Shown: positions 38,673 through 51,229 of the stretch, one piece after another
How the letters are laid out: each line of letters opens with the position of its first letter
Numbering within the stretch: the stretch's first letter is position 1
NCBI GenBank assembly: GCA_964019155.1
Contig: OZ025240.1
Span: 33,928,507-33,992,506, forward strand
Length of the DNA stretch: 64,000 bases
From: Osedax fenrisi
Taxonomy: Eukaryota; Annelida; Polychaeta; Sabellida; Siboglinidae
Direction of reading: 5' to 3'
Notes under the pieces: model-generated
What the model was told of the DNA's origin: nothing
Database searches by the model: none
What the model saw: the letters and a program-made list of their open reading frames with translations, nothing else
Position numbers and translations under genes: made by a program

Positions 38673-40470
38673 ACAATTATTGTTTTATTGATTGATAATT
38701 TATTTAAGCAAATACATAGTCGAAAATATAATCGAAAGTATAAAGTATAAATATTTGCGATAACAATATAAACGATAACATACGTTATAGACATAAACAA
38801 AGAATAATACGAAATTTAAAAGTGTTACAGTTACCGTAAAAATAAATGAAAAATAATCAAAAGTAGAAATAAATTATAGTGAAAATTAACAAAATTATAA
38901 ACGAAAAATGATCGAAATAGAAATAAAAGATAGTGTAAAAATCATAAGAATCATCAGTCATGCATATTGAATAGTTTTTTTATTGAAATCTAGTAATCTA
39001 GTAATTACAATATATCCACTTAATGACTTATTGGATTTTAATTTATTGGCCAACCCGTAAACTAGTACTATTTTATAAGAATGTTTTACTAATTTACTAG
39101 ATTTCAATAAAAAAACAATTTAATATGAATTACAAACTTTCAATTATCAAATTATTCAACTATATATATATATAACTTACATATTATATAAATTTAAAAA
39201 GTTATAAAAATTATACAAATAATTACTGCTTATTTAAATAGTACACCAGTATTCAATAGTTGTGTTGAACATGTCTTGAAGTCGAGACACCACTCGTTTC
39301 GATTTCAAAAGTAGACTATTTTGTTGTCAAAGATGAACGCAAGATTGAATTCGTGTTCAAGATGTGCTATCCTCGAGCTTGAATTCGTATTGAACACGTG
39401 CTTAAATCAAGTTTGAACTTATGTTAACCCAAGTTTAAGATCATCTTACATCATTAACACTTGACTAATGCAAGTTTGAATATATGTTTTACTTTTATTA
39501 ATATAAATTTACTTCGATATTTTCAAAAAATTAATAACAAATTACTTTTCAATCAGATTTTATTCAAGTAATCTTTTGCTGGTATTACTTATACTTTACC
39601 GTTAGTACTTTTCTTCTTCGAATTTGTTAAGAAATAACCATCTTTAAACTTGCCGACATTTCCTGTATATGTTGTCTAAGTGTTGTATCTGATGTAAAAT
39701 AATATATTACCTAATATGTTTATGTTACTATATATATTTTTTTTATTATAAAAATATATACATACTTATATTATAATAAAATAAAATTATGAGCTACATA
39801 TTATTAAGGTTTGTGTCATACAAAATAAAATGTAGTAGTAGTAGTAATAGTAATAGTAAAAGTAGTATTATTATTAGTAATAATACATTATCATACGATA
39901 ATTAGATAATACACTCTAGTGTCACTCAGCTTGAAGTTGTCACATTGTCCGACCTTACCGCATCCCTGCCATATCTCCCGCTCACATTTCCTATTTATTG
40001 GCTTGACTACGGTAGTGATTTTACTCGAACCACAGCAATATCTTCCCAAATATAATGTCTGCAAATTTATTAATGTATTAATTACACATGAATTAGCTAA
40101 CAGAAGTATATATATTTTTAATAAATTATAAAAATACTATAAAATACATATATATAAATATATGTATATTAAAATAATACAAAAACTTACTACAAACGAT
40201 AATAAATATTTTTAATAACTATAAATATACATATAAAATATATAAATCTATATAAATTATAATATGTAAAATGCAATATAAGTTAAAAATAAAAGGCATA
40301 TAGTATAATTCTAATAAATACAAAATAGTCGAAAATAATTATTTTGTTAAAATTATTAAATAAGAATATTGAATTTCGTTGAGGATTATTTAATAAAGTT
40401 ATAATTGATAATAATAACATTTAATAAATATCATAATAATAATTATATGGATAAAACTCTTACTATGAGA
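38673..40470. other. AT-rich intergenic stretch
   Basis: No gene seen. Faint repeats are present at 39340-39480 (cttgaattcgtattgaacac-type words, about 40-50 bp spacing). A short (AGT)n tract lies at 39833-39870. The open frame at 39919-40131 has no recognisable features. Confidence 0.45.
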
Positions 40471-40479
40471 TAGAAATAC

Positions 40480-41130
40480 TTACGGATATATTCTTACGGC
40501 GTATACATGGCATGCGGTGTGAAATCTTATAGCATTCATGAACTCTATTACGGCTCGACATGGTAGGTGATTTTTTAGCAGATTTACCCGAGAGATGACC
40601 TATTTAGCAACTCGACACTGCAGACGACCTCTTTTGTAAATTGGCATGGATCTGTTGTGATAATAGAATTTTTTAATATGATAAATGTTTATTATGCAAC
40701 ATTTTTTTTAATTTAAATAAGATTACGTACATCAGCTCTATTACGGCTCAACATACAGGTGAATTCTTTAGCTGATTGGCACGACTGATGACTTATTTAG
40801 CAGCTCAATACGGCAAGCGAAGTCTTTAGATTAGTACGGATCTGTTGTGATAATAGATTTTTTGAATATGATAAAATATTAATATACAGAATTTTTTTTA
40901 AATTTAAATAAGTATACGTACACCAGCTATATTACGGCTCTACATGGTAGGTGAATTCTTTAGCAGATTGACACGACAGACGACATCTTTAGAAATTCGA
41001 CACGGCATACGACCTCTTTAGCATCTCAATACGGAAGGTGAAATCTTAATTAGATTGTCACGGATATGTTGTGATAATAGAGTTTTTGAATATGAAAAAT
41101 ATATTATAGAATATTTTTTTTAATTTAAAT
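40480..41130 (+). repeat. Tandem repeat, three diverged copies of about 190-225 bp
   Basis: Each copy contains attacggctc.acat.gtagg, tttagcag.ttg.cacgac, gacc.ctttagca and tctgttgtgataatagattt, then an A/T tract ending aatttaaataag. The anchor tctgttgtgataatag lies at 40651, 40841 and (variant) 41065. It is non-coding. Confidence 0.85.
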
Positions 41131-41479
41131 AAGAATTAATACATCAGATTTTAATATTATTGAATTTCGTTGTGAATCTAATAAATTATAATTTATAATG
41201 GCAATTCTTTATGGTCATCATATAGTAATTTTAATAAATCACTACAAAATGCATGCAAACTTTCACTACATTCAATATATTACTTAAATATGGCTACGTT
41301 TTACAGATTTATAATATTTATTATAATTTGGAGTAGTCATTATCGAAATTAAACTTCTAAATGTTATTAAATATTTTTAAAAGATGATTAATAAGCATAA
41401 ACTAAATTATGATCAATATATAATGATTTTATAGTTACAATAATATTTTAAAGTTCTTATAATCAATACAATACATATA

Positions 41480-43358
41480 GGGGACAGAATGGGGTAGTGG
41501 TCGTTTTAAGTAACGCTTAAATGGTGCTAAATAGGATAAAAAGTTCTATATACAATATTTAGATAATCAAAATGTCTATAATATAAAGTAATTTTTTTTT
41601 AACATAATTAATTAATTACTCTAATTTATTACATAATCATTTTTTGTCAAATTTGTTCAAACATGATTATATATATTTATACTTATTTATGTGTGTGAGT
41701 GTGTTTACATATAATTAAATCATTGAATCAAATAAGGTGCATATACATCATAAATATAATTATTTAATATTATATAATTAAAAAAATATAAATCGAATAC
41801 ATTACGAGACACCTATTGCATATTTTGATACTACCCGCCACTACCCCGGACTTGCTTTGTTTTAATGCTTTTGAATGCCTTTTTTAATGCTTAATAAATA
41901 GTTAATAATATTCAGTAATATATAAAAGTGAAATCACAGTATTCTAAACCTATATGATTTATAGAAAATTCAAAAATAAGATCTTAAAATTCAGTATTTA
42001 TCGATATATTAGAAGTATACTGAGGCATATAAATTATCGGCAACCAGGGTTGATGGTTTTTTCGGTTTTTACGTAAAAACCAAAAAACCCGGTTTTTATG
42101 GTTTTTAACGGTTTTTATCGGGTTTTATCGGTTTTTATGGTTTTTACAGTTTTTACAATACAAACAAGTACAAATTATAATTTTTTCATAACAAAAAATT
42201 AACTAAATTGTATTATTTTCATTATAATTTTAAATATATAGACATCACATAATGGAAGATTTGGAATCGTAGAATATATTATTTTTGATTGTTACGAGTA
42301 TATTATATATATTAAAAAAAAATATTAAATATTATCAAGCCTATCAAATATTATTTAATACTATAATATTATTGTTATCATAAAATAGATTATTAGCTAT
42401 ATGTAATTAAAGTGGTTTTGAATCAATAACAGGGTTGATGGTTTTTTCGGTTTTTACGTAAAAACCAAAAAACCTGGTTTTTATCGGTTTTTATGGTTTT
42501 TTCAAAATAAACAAGTACAAATTATAATTTTTTCATAACAAAAAATTAACTAAATTGTATTATTTTCATTATAATTTTAAATATATAGACATCACATAAT
42601 GGAACATAATTATTATTCAACATTATAATAAATTTAATAAGTTCCTCAGTTAAAAACCATTATTGTTAAATAATTATAAATTAATAGATATCATTTGTAT
42701 AGCTATTTAAATAAAAATATAATATCAAATGTAATTATATAATATGATTACATTTGATATTATATTTTTGATTCATATTTATAACATTTAATTTGATAAT
42801 ATAATAGTTAAAAATATTATAGTTATTTTATTTGCGTTTACAGTATTCCAGCTATAGCCACACCCATAGTCCCACCCCTTTTGAAATCACCGGCTACAGT
42901 GTCTGGTAACCGTTACAATATACTAAAAATTGTAATCTAAAATAGTACTTTACTTAAGTTTGGTAATATTTGGCTATTACATATAAATAACTATAATTAA
43001 TAATAATGTATTATCATAAAAACGATATATTTTTACATTTCAATATATAAATAATTCATAATTAGAATATTCTGCCTAATTGTGGCGTAATTAAATTTGT
43101 TATCACATAATCATTGTATCGTAGGCATGTAAGTGTAATTAGATGAGAGTCCTACCCACTCACTGATATAACATATAATGTAGGCAATTATAACTTATAA
43201 TTTAAAAGTTAAATTAATTTGTTAAAAACCGTAAAAACCATAAAAACCATGGTTTTTACAACTTGAAAAAACCGTAAAAACCGACGTAAAAACCCATTTG
43301 AAAAAACCACTTTTAAAAACCGAATCAACCCTGTCGGTAACTACTCTGTTATCTGCCC
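41480..43358. mobile_element. TA-flanked MITE, family 3, split by a hAT insertion
   Basis: The left end ggggacagaatggggtagtgg and right end (complement) gggcagataacagagtagtt are flanked by TA. The element matches 58911-59502 in inverted orientation, for example attcagtatttatcgatata then ttagaa. It carries the family motif gtagtgg / ccactac at both ends and near 41830. The interval 42045-43333 is a later insertion and interrupts the match exactly at attatcgg|. Confidence 0.82.
42045..43333. mobile_element. hAT-type non-autonomous element nested in a MITE
   Basis: It starts cagggttgatggttttttcg and ends in the complement (right end read inward: cagggttgattcggttttta). The flanks are TCGGCAAC (42037-42044) and TCGGTAAC (43334-43341), an 8-bp target duplication with one mismatch. 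The ends consist of reiterated ggttttta / taaaaacc words. A second copy of the left end (cagggttgatggttttttcg and about 170 bp after it) lies inside at 42432. No coding sequence. Confidence 0.82.
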
Positions 43359-43840
43359 TAAGTTTAGTAATTTTTCATTTACGTAATCAAAATTAATGAT
43401 CATTATAATTTACATATATCTGAATTAATAAAATATAAACTATCATAGTTACTATGGTAATTTAATATCAAATTATATTAATAAATGTTGATAGATAACT
43501 TAAAACAAATTAAATAAGAAAATAATTAATTTGTATTCTAATAATTATTTATACATATCAGAATTTATATAATATAAGCTATTTTAATTTATTAAAACAT
43601 TATAATAACATATAATAATACAATTTTGATAAATATTATGATAATATTTATAATAATTATCTATACAAATTATCTAAGATAATAACTTAAAATAAATTAA
43701 ATAAGAATTATTGTTATAATTATTATTATAATATATATAATTTAATTATATTATAATTATAATAATATAATAAATTATTATAAATTTAATAATTAATTCG
43801 CTTTATATGATATTTAAGTTATATTTTTGATTTTGATACA
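43359..43840. other. AT-rich spacer
   Basis: Very AT-rich sequence between a nested MITE and a large foldback structure. No gene, RNA or repeat boundary that I can support. Confidence 0.5.
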
Positions 43841-43967
43841 GGAGAAGAAGGCTGCCGATATATTTAATAGTTCAAGTTGGGCATTCCTACTAATATATAA
43901 GAGCCGCCTATCGATGTAAATATATGTCACTCAATTAAATATGTTACGCTTGATTTCACACAATAAA

Positions 43968-44891
43968 ATATTCCATACGAGTAACATACATACGTCGTAC
44001 GCTGCTTATGTGTATTATCATATTAATACAAATACACAAATATATATACATATATTATAATATGTATAATAATATAATCCATCGATATGTTATCCGTTAT
44101 AGTAACTGTACAATTAAATATTTTTTAATAAATATGATTTTTTATTACAAATTTTAATTTATACTATTAGAAATTATTCGATTATAATTCAATTATGTTA
44201 CGTACACATGATATCGATATAGTTTTAGAATTCCCGTTTAATTTCAAGTAGAACCAATATATTATATATGTATAATAATAAAATCCATCGATATGTTATC
44301 CGTTATAGTAACTATACAATTAAATATTTGTTAATAAATTTTAATTTTAATTAAATTTGAATTTATACTATTATAAAATATTCTATTATAATTCGAATAT
44401 GTTACGTACATATGAGATCGATATCATTTTGGAATGCCAGTTCAATTTTAAGTAGAACCAATATATTATACATATATGTATATGTATAATAATATAATCC
44501 ATATATATGTTATCCGTTATAGTAACTGTTATAGACTATATAACTTATAGTACCTTATAATTTATAATTATAAAAATTGAAATTTAATAAAAAATAAAAT
44601 GTATTAACAAATATTTAATTGTACAGTTACTATAACGGATAACATATTGATGGATTATATTATTATACATATATAATATATTAGTAATACCTGAAATTAA
44701 ACGGACATTCTAAAACTATATTGATCTCATGTTTACGTAACATATTCAAATTATAATCGAATAATTTCTATTAGAAATTTTCTAATAGTATAAATTAAAA
44801 TTTAATAAAAAATCAAATTTATTAACAAATATTTAATTGTACAGTTACTATAATGGATAAAATATCGATGGATTATATTATTATACATATA

Positions 44892-44967
<76 letters not shown>

Positions 44968-45053
44968 TTTGTGTATGTGTGTTAATATTATAATAAACAT
45001 AAGCAGCGTGCGATGTATGTCGTACGTATGTAACATAATGTTACTCGTATGCA
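43968..45053. repeat. Inner inverted repeat with tandem sub-repeats
   Basis: The outer arms ccatacgagtaacatacata / acgtcgtacgctgcttatg recur inverted at 45000-45053. Inside, a block of about 210 bp with ccatcgatatgttatccgtt then atagtaactgtacaattaaa occurs three times in plus orientation (44078, 44284, 44498) and twice inverted (about 44620-44665, 44835-44885). (AT)n at 44893-44960 lies near the right arm. Confidence 0.8.
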
Positions 45054-45429
45054 TAATTGGCATCGTGAGGTTTTTTCATTGGTTTTTTGGTTTTTTTAAA
45101 ATGTAGATTTTTTGGTTTTTTGCTAAAATATAAATTAAATAGCATATATTAAATATATGATATATTATATTTTATTATTATAATAATTATATATACTTTA
45201 ATTAATAATTCATTTAAAACTTTAATTCTATTAAATAAATAACAGTTAATTAAGCTTACTTTGTTTTTTTTGTGAAGGTTTTTTGTCTAAATATAAATTA
45301 AATCTCATATAATATTATATAAATTTAAATGTATTAAATTTAATTCATGTTTGAACTTTAATTATTATAGTATATTATGTTTATACTTGTAGTTTATTTA
45401 TATAAGTAGCAAAGATTTTTCTAATGAAA

Positions 45430-45780
45430 GATACAAGTTATATGTATAAAATTGAATCACACGATTTTATCATAAGTTTTAGGTGCGTTTTTTTGTGACA
45501 TACCAAGTTAGCCAGCTTTTTTTTGTAATGTACCAATGTCCTATATGTATTCTTATACATGAAAATTCAGATTGTACGTTGGGATGTTGGTACATTGGCA
45601 TGTTACAAAAAACGCAACGTCACAATGTACCAACGTCAACACAATGTAAAGATGGTATATATTATGAATGTATTTTCCGTAGACATACCAATGTACCATC
45701 GGACGTTAGTATATTACAAAAAACGCTCTTTTATATCATATAAAACTTACAATTCAATTTTATATACAAAATACCTAGAG
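45430..45780. repeat. Inverted repeat with internal gtaccaatgt words
   Basis: The arms atgtataaaattgaatcaca and gtttta.gtgcgtttttt face ttgtaagttttatatgatat and aagagcgttttttgtaat on the complement at 45700-45780. Four internal gtaccaatgt / acattggtac-like words occur (about 45528, 45583, 45625, 45690). Open frames 45483-45743 and 45559-45816 are chance frames. Confidence 0.5.
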
Positions 45781-46331
45781 CGCCACCTATATCGGGCAAA
45801 TTATGATTTTGAATGATATACATATCTATGTAGCGAGTAAATTCTAATTTATATTGCATGTAATTTAATTGAGCTATATAAATATTGTTGTATGTAAACC
45901 GCGCAGTACCTAAACTATTTAGGTGATTCGATACTACTGCTAGTAGCGGCAGATAGTAGTTATTAATTATGTTGCATGTATGTTATATATTATGTTGGAT
46001 ATATACTATATATATATTATATAGGGAGTGTTATATATAAACTTAGAAAATTTTTGTTAGTAGTAAATTAACTTGATTATTAAGATTAGTTTTTTTATAA
46101 ATATTAGTTTTTTGGTTTTTTGATTAAATATAAATTAAATAGCTATTCTATTATATATAAATATTATTTATTTATATACATATTAAAATGACCATATATT
46201 ACAAAATATAATATTTATATTATTATACAATAATTATAATTTTATTAAAAAATTATTTTCATCAATGAAAAAACCATAAATAAACCTTGTAAAACCAAAA
46301 AACCACGAAAAAACCCAAAAAGTTGGTAGCT

Positions 46332-47237
46332 GGACGGAATCCGCACATTAAAATGAAATATCCGCACATGCAACGCCCGTAATACTACAAATGCGGTATT
46401 GCGTGCGCTCACATTCCAGAGACGCGTGTGTTAATTAGTCGACAATAACAATGTGTGGAATAAACCCAGCTTGGTAGGGATATTCGTATATGTATATATA
46501 TGGGCATACGCTATATGCTGATGTAAGAATACCTACGTGGTATCGTGTTGGGATACAGATATATATGTATAGAGACATATGCATGTGTATGCAGGCGTGT
46601 ATACAAATAACGGGGTGTGTATACGTGAGCTATGTATATACATTAGCTGCATTACTTCCCGAGTTAACCTATAAAAGTATATTTTCACTGTTGTGGTTAG
46701 GTTGGGTTAAGTTTTAATTGTTGGTGGTTTTTTTAGCTGCATTACTTCTCGAGTGAGCCTATAAAAGTATATTGTCAATGTTGTGGTTAAGTTGGGTTAA
46801 GTTTTAATTGTTGGTGTTTTTTTTAGCTGCATTATTTCCCGAGTTAACCTATAAAAGTATATTTACACTGTTGTGGTTAAGTTGGGTTAAGTTTTAATTT
46901 TTGGTGGTTTTTTTAGCTGCATTACTTCTCGAGTGAGCCTATAAAAGTATATTGTTACGGTTGTGGTTAGGTTGCAAGTCGTATGTGTGTATCGAGGATA
47001 CGAGATCTGATCTATATATAGATATAATTAATACGAAGAGTAAATGGTAAAAATAGTAAAAACACGACTACCCCGCCCTCTCACCCCCACACCCACCCGC
47101 CCTTAAAGGATTTTTGGGCCGATCTGCATTTTGCCATTCATCGAATTATGATTAATCATATGGTTGTGGGTTTTATTATTGCGGGCGTTCCATGTGCGGA
47201 TATTTCATTTTTCAATGTACGGACAACGTACCCCATC
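46332..47237. mobile_element. Inner element with ~50-bp inverted ends enclosing a minisatellite
   Basis: The left end contains aaatgaaatatccgcacatg then caacgcccgtaata. The right end, reverse complemented, contains aaatgaaatatccgcacatg then gaacgcccgcaata. It is nested inside the 3.6-kb foldback. No coding sequence. Exact termini are uncertain by a few bases. Confidence 0.65.
46640..46980. repeat. 90-bp minisatellite, about 3.8 copies
   Basis: The word agctgcatta recurs at 46645, 46735, 46825 and 46915, exactly 90 bp apart. The unit contains cccgagttaacctataaaag, tatattttcactgttgtggt and taggttgggttaag. It is the reverse complement of the array at 1-325. Confidence 0.92.
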
Positions 47238-47450
47238 CAAAAAAACTATAAAAAACCTATAAAAACTAGCAAAAAAAAAGGTTTTTTGCCAACTAGCATA
47301 GTTACTATGCTCGTATGGAATAGTTTAGTGTGTAAAATCAAGCGTAACATATTTACTTGAGTGACATATATTTATATCGATGGGCGGATCTTATATATTA
47401 GTAGGACCGCCCAACTTGAACTCTTAAATATATCGGCGGCCTGCATCTCC

Positions 47451-48185
47451 AGTCACAATATTTGCAGTGAAACAAATTTAATTTGTAATTACGAATTAAG
47501 TATTATATTGAATATATTAATAAATATACAATTTAGGTAATTTTTAAGATTTATGTTATATTAATATATTATATAGTATATATTTAATATAATATTTTAT
47601 ATTAATTTATAAGCTATTTTAAATAGTATTTACCCCATAATTTACTAAATAATTTAGCGTTTAAAATATTATAATAATATCACAATTTAGGTACCTTTTA
47701 CGCGTAATATAGAGTTCCATTTATATAAATTTAGTGATACAAATTACGAATTCAATATATATTATATATATTATATATAATAATTATATATATATAATTA
47801 ATAAATATACAATTTAGGTACATTTTACGTATAATATAGAGTTTAAATTAAATAAATTTATATCGATGATTAATAATTTTAAATCGTGATGTTTGGAAAG
47901 GGGGAGTTATTAAAAACCAGTAGTAATCGGATAGTGGATCGAAACGGAGCACAAAAATGAAATATATATATATAATTTTGTATGGCGTGCGACGCTGACC
48001 TGCATTATACAAATTCAATTGGTCGTATATATCGTATAGATCAGGTATAGATCATGGATATAAAGAACTTTCTTTATATCGATGGTATAGATCAGGTATA
48101 GATCATTCATACACACAAGTGAATAACATAGCACTCCACGAGTAGATCCATAGCAAATGAAAATTCAGTATATATTGAGTACAAT
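47451..48185. other. AT-rich intergenic stretch
   Basis: A small direct repeat of gatggtatagatcaggtata-type sequence occurs at about 48036-48103. No gene seen. Confidence 0.45.
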
Positions 48186-48189
48186 ATAG

Positions 48190-48302
48190 AGTACTATTGT
48201 TATTGTTATTTTTTATTTGGTGGAGTCCTTTCATCCCATCCAGGAACTTAGATGAAGTTTTCACTTATAACCATATATGGCTCTAATGTCCCTTCGAAGC
48301 CG

Positions 48303-48305
<3 letters not shown>
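48190..48305 (-). repeat. SINE 3'-tail copy
   Basis: Minus strand: cttcgaagggacattagagc, then catatatggttataagtgaa and aacttcatctaagttcctgg, ending in ccaccaaataaaaaataaca and an (AACAAT)n-like tail. Same block as 14690-14765 and 51785-51905. The head is missing; the copy is cut at the (AT)n run. Confidence 0.75.
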
Positions 48306-48345
<40 letters not shown>

Positions 48346-48432
48346 AAGTTAATGTATATAATATGATTATTATATATATATTTAATTTATCTGTAATATA
48401 CAACTTTATATACCACAATTCATATAACATAG

Positions 48433-48471
<39 letters not shown>

Positions 48472-48780
48472 TATTATATTAAATAAAATGATAAATATTA
48501 AGTATAATATGTAGTAATATTTTTATCATAAATACTCATTATTTGCATTTATAAAATTATTTACAATTTTTTTTCTTTATTTTGGAGTAAATCATGGACG
48601 TTTTAAATACTTTGTAAATTTTCTTAGTTTAACCAGTAGTAATCTATATATATATATATAGGCATCAGGCCAGTAGTAATAGGCCTATATATGTAGGTAT
48701 TAGACCAGTAGTAATCTTAGATTACTAATCTATATATAGGTATATATAGAGCATTTTATCTTATATTTTACCTATAGTTA
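48306..48780. other. (AT)n runs and short AT-rich repeats
   Basis: (AT)n at 48306-48333 and 48440-48470. A short repeated phrase taggtatta / ggcatcaggccagtagtaat lies at 48660-48750. No gene seen. Confidence 0.5.
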
Positions 48781-48784
48781 ACAA

Positions 48785-49560
48785 TAAAAATAAAAGGTCG
48801 AATGATTCCACTAATTATCGCCCTATATGTATATATATAATGTTATCTGTAAGATAATTGAAAAGGTGATACATAATAGAATATCTTCATTATTAATTAC
48901 TATGGATAATCAATTTGGCTTTAAAAAAAATATTGGTACTGAAATGTGTGTGTGTGTTTGCACTCATTATTTAACAGATTATAATAATAATAACACTAAT
49001 ATGTTCGTAGCATTTTTAGATGCTTCCAAAGTTTTTGATAACATTAATCATAACATTTTATTTCAAAGATTAAGAGATAATAATATTCCTTTATACATAA
49101 TTAATTTTTTAAATTACTGGTATAGAAACCAACGGATATATATTAAATGGTGTAATAATTCATCGGATAGCTTTCCTGTTACAAGTGGTGTTCGACGAAC
49201 ACTGTTCGTCAAGGTGGCATTCTCTCACCATTGTTATTTAATTTATATAATAATCCTATGATTAAGAAATTAAATGAAATACATTCAGGTTATTGTTTAA
49301 ATGGAAATATTATCAATAAATATCAATATCTAGGTTTATCTATATTATCCTATAAATACATATATCAATCATTTATAATCAATATCTCTTTTATGCAGAT
49401 GATACAGCATTATTTTCACCATAACTAAGGGGTTTGCAGTTGTTGATAAGTTGTTGTGAAGAGTTTGCTAACCATAACCACATAACATTTAATATTGATA
49501 AATCGGTTATTTTACCAATTTATTTTTATAAATCATATCATAATCCTGTGAAATTAATAA
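48785..49560 (+). pseudogene. Non-LTR retrotransposon reverse transcriptase fragment
   Basis: Plus-strand RT blocks in order: NVICKIIEKVIHNRISS, DNQFGFKKNIGTE, FLDASKVFDNINHNILFQRL, VTSGVR, then after a frameshift caused by a short insertion near 49190-49210, GGILSPLLFNLY, and later FYADDTALFS (YADD at 49392-49403, intact), followed by CCEEFANHNHITFNIDKSVI. The family is neither that of 21000-22480 nor that of 23560-25330, judging by the flanking residues. Endonuclease and C-terminal parts are absent and at least three frame disruptions are present, so it is inactive. Confidence 0.85.
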
Positions 49561-49725
49561 AATAATATAGATAATATATAATATATAATATATAATATAA
49601 TATAATATAATATATAGATAATAAACTTCTTTATTCATATTTATGCAGCTGTTAATGTGTTAAATTGTTGTCAAATCATATAGATATCTTGGACATTGGA
49701 TTTCAGAGGACTTATCTGATGATAT

Positions 49726-49764
<39 letters not shown>

Positions 49765-49794
49765 TACATAGATATATATATATATATATATATA

Positions 49795-49829
<35 letters not shown>

Positions 49830-50032
49830 ATATTAATCAGTTATATTATTACACAATGTCAACTATGATTTCGAAATATATAACATAATACAATTAATTG
49901 TCGTGAAACCATTCATTACAGTTGAATTATAATTTAAATTAATGTATAATAGAACGTAATCCGTATTAATTTATTATTTAAAATTACCTAATACAAATTA
50001 TACAAATTAATAATCATTATAATTTATATATA

Positions 50033-51088
50033 GGGGAGAGTACTCGAATACCGATACCCTAACAATAAATCACCATAACTTTATTATTTTCATTATCTCA
50101 ATTAAATATTTCCAAATTTTATTTATAAGTATTAAGTAGGCATATAGGCCTACATATAATAGCTATTTTAAAATTTAATTTAGTTTTTTTAACTCTGAGA
50201 TAACAGGGGTGTCGATATTACAGGCACTGCCTCGAATACCGACACATTGGCACATAATATCGACACCCTAAATATATCGATATTTAGATATACCATATAT
50301 TATTTAATATCCACTATCCAATCAGAATTAAATGCGCGTTACTTTTAGTTAACACACGCAATTCATACGTTGTATTCCTATAATTAATTTTCGAAAATAT
50401 TTTATATTTTATATTATATTATAAATATTAAGTTTTAAATTACGTAATTCGAATATTGTACGTACATAGGAGTTTTATATATTTTCTAAAAGACTATTTA
50501 ATTCCAAGTAGAATCAATTTCAAGTATATGTGAATATTATTAGGTATTTCTATTTAATTCCAAGTAGAATCAATGCCAAGTATATGTGTATATTATTAGG
50601 TATGTCTATTAATTTATGAATATTATTATAACGCACGCACATTATAAACAAATAACGCTGATTGCAACCATGGTTAAAGGGTGTCGATATTACATGCAAT
50701 TAGGGTGTCGGTATTATGAAAATGTATGTTGCTTAGGTAAACGTCAATAACTTTGTAACAAATTATGAAAAATACAAAATCTTTTCGGCACATTGTTAAA
50801 TATAATTAGATATACACAATGTATTTAAAATATTAAAAATATATACATTTCAAATGAATGAGAATCGGTATTGTACTTCAAAAATTTCACAAATTTAGAG
50901 TTGTAACGAAAAAATCAGTTTTTTGTTTATAATTAAAAAAATGTAAATATTAAAAAAAAAATATACTTATATGCATTAGAATATTGATTAACATTTCATA
51001 TATTAATTATTTTTTGATTGGAATTATATTTTAGGAGATCTCTAGGGTGTCGATAGTACGTGCATGTCGATATTAGAGCACTCTCCCC
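50033..51088. mobile_element. TA-flanked MITE, family 2 (TAGGGGAGAGTAC)
   Basis: Left end ggggagagtactcgaatacc, right end (complement) ggggagagtgctctaatatc, each flanked by TA. The family motif gggtgtcgatatt or its complement recurs internally (about 50212, 50265, 50680, 50703) and at the right end (51045-51070). Length 1056 bp, no coding sequence. The motif differs from family 1 (gtgtccgtatt), but the architecture is the same. Confidence 0.85.
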
Positions 51089-51229
51089 TATATGAATTAT
51101 ATATATATTATAATATAAATAATATTTATTAAATAGTATATTAATTATATTATAATAATATTTATAATTTATATAATAATAAACTATTATAATATTATTT
51201 CTTATTATATTTTCATACTTTATTGTTGT

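Larger units (their letters stand above)
43841..47450. mobile_element. Large foldback element with ~150-bp terminal inverted repeats
   Basis: The left end reads ggagaagaaggctgccgata, then atttaatagttcaagttggg and atatgtcactcaattaaata. The right end, reverse complemented, reads ggagatgcaggccgccgata, then atttaagagttcaagttggg and atatgtcactcaagtaaata. The match continues to ccatacgag on both sides. No transposase or other gene is present in the 3.6 kb. The interior is built from further inverted repeats (43968-45053, 45430-45780, 46332-47237) and a minisatellite. A target-site duplication was not identified. Confidence 0.8.

Noticed and set aside
39919..40131. Plus-strand frame MSLSLKLSHCPTLPHPCHIS...
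   Set aside because: Single short frame with no conserved motifs, splice-site support or homolog that I can recall. Too weak to list as a gene.
45483..45816. Two overlapping plus-strand open frames
   Set aside because: They sit within an inverted-repeat structure, share words because of internal repeats, and show no recognisable protein features.
46680..46720. Telomere-like ggttaggttgggttaag repeat
   Set aside because: It is part of a 90-bp minisatellite unit and not a short tandem telomere motif.
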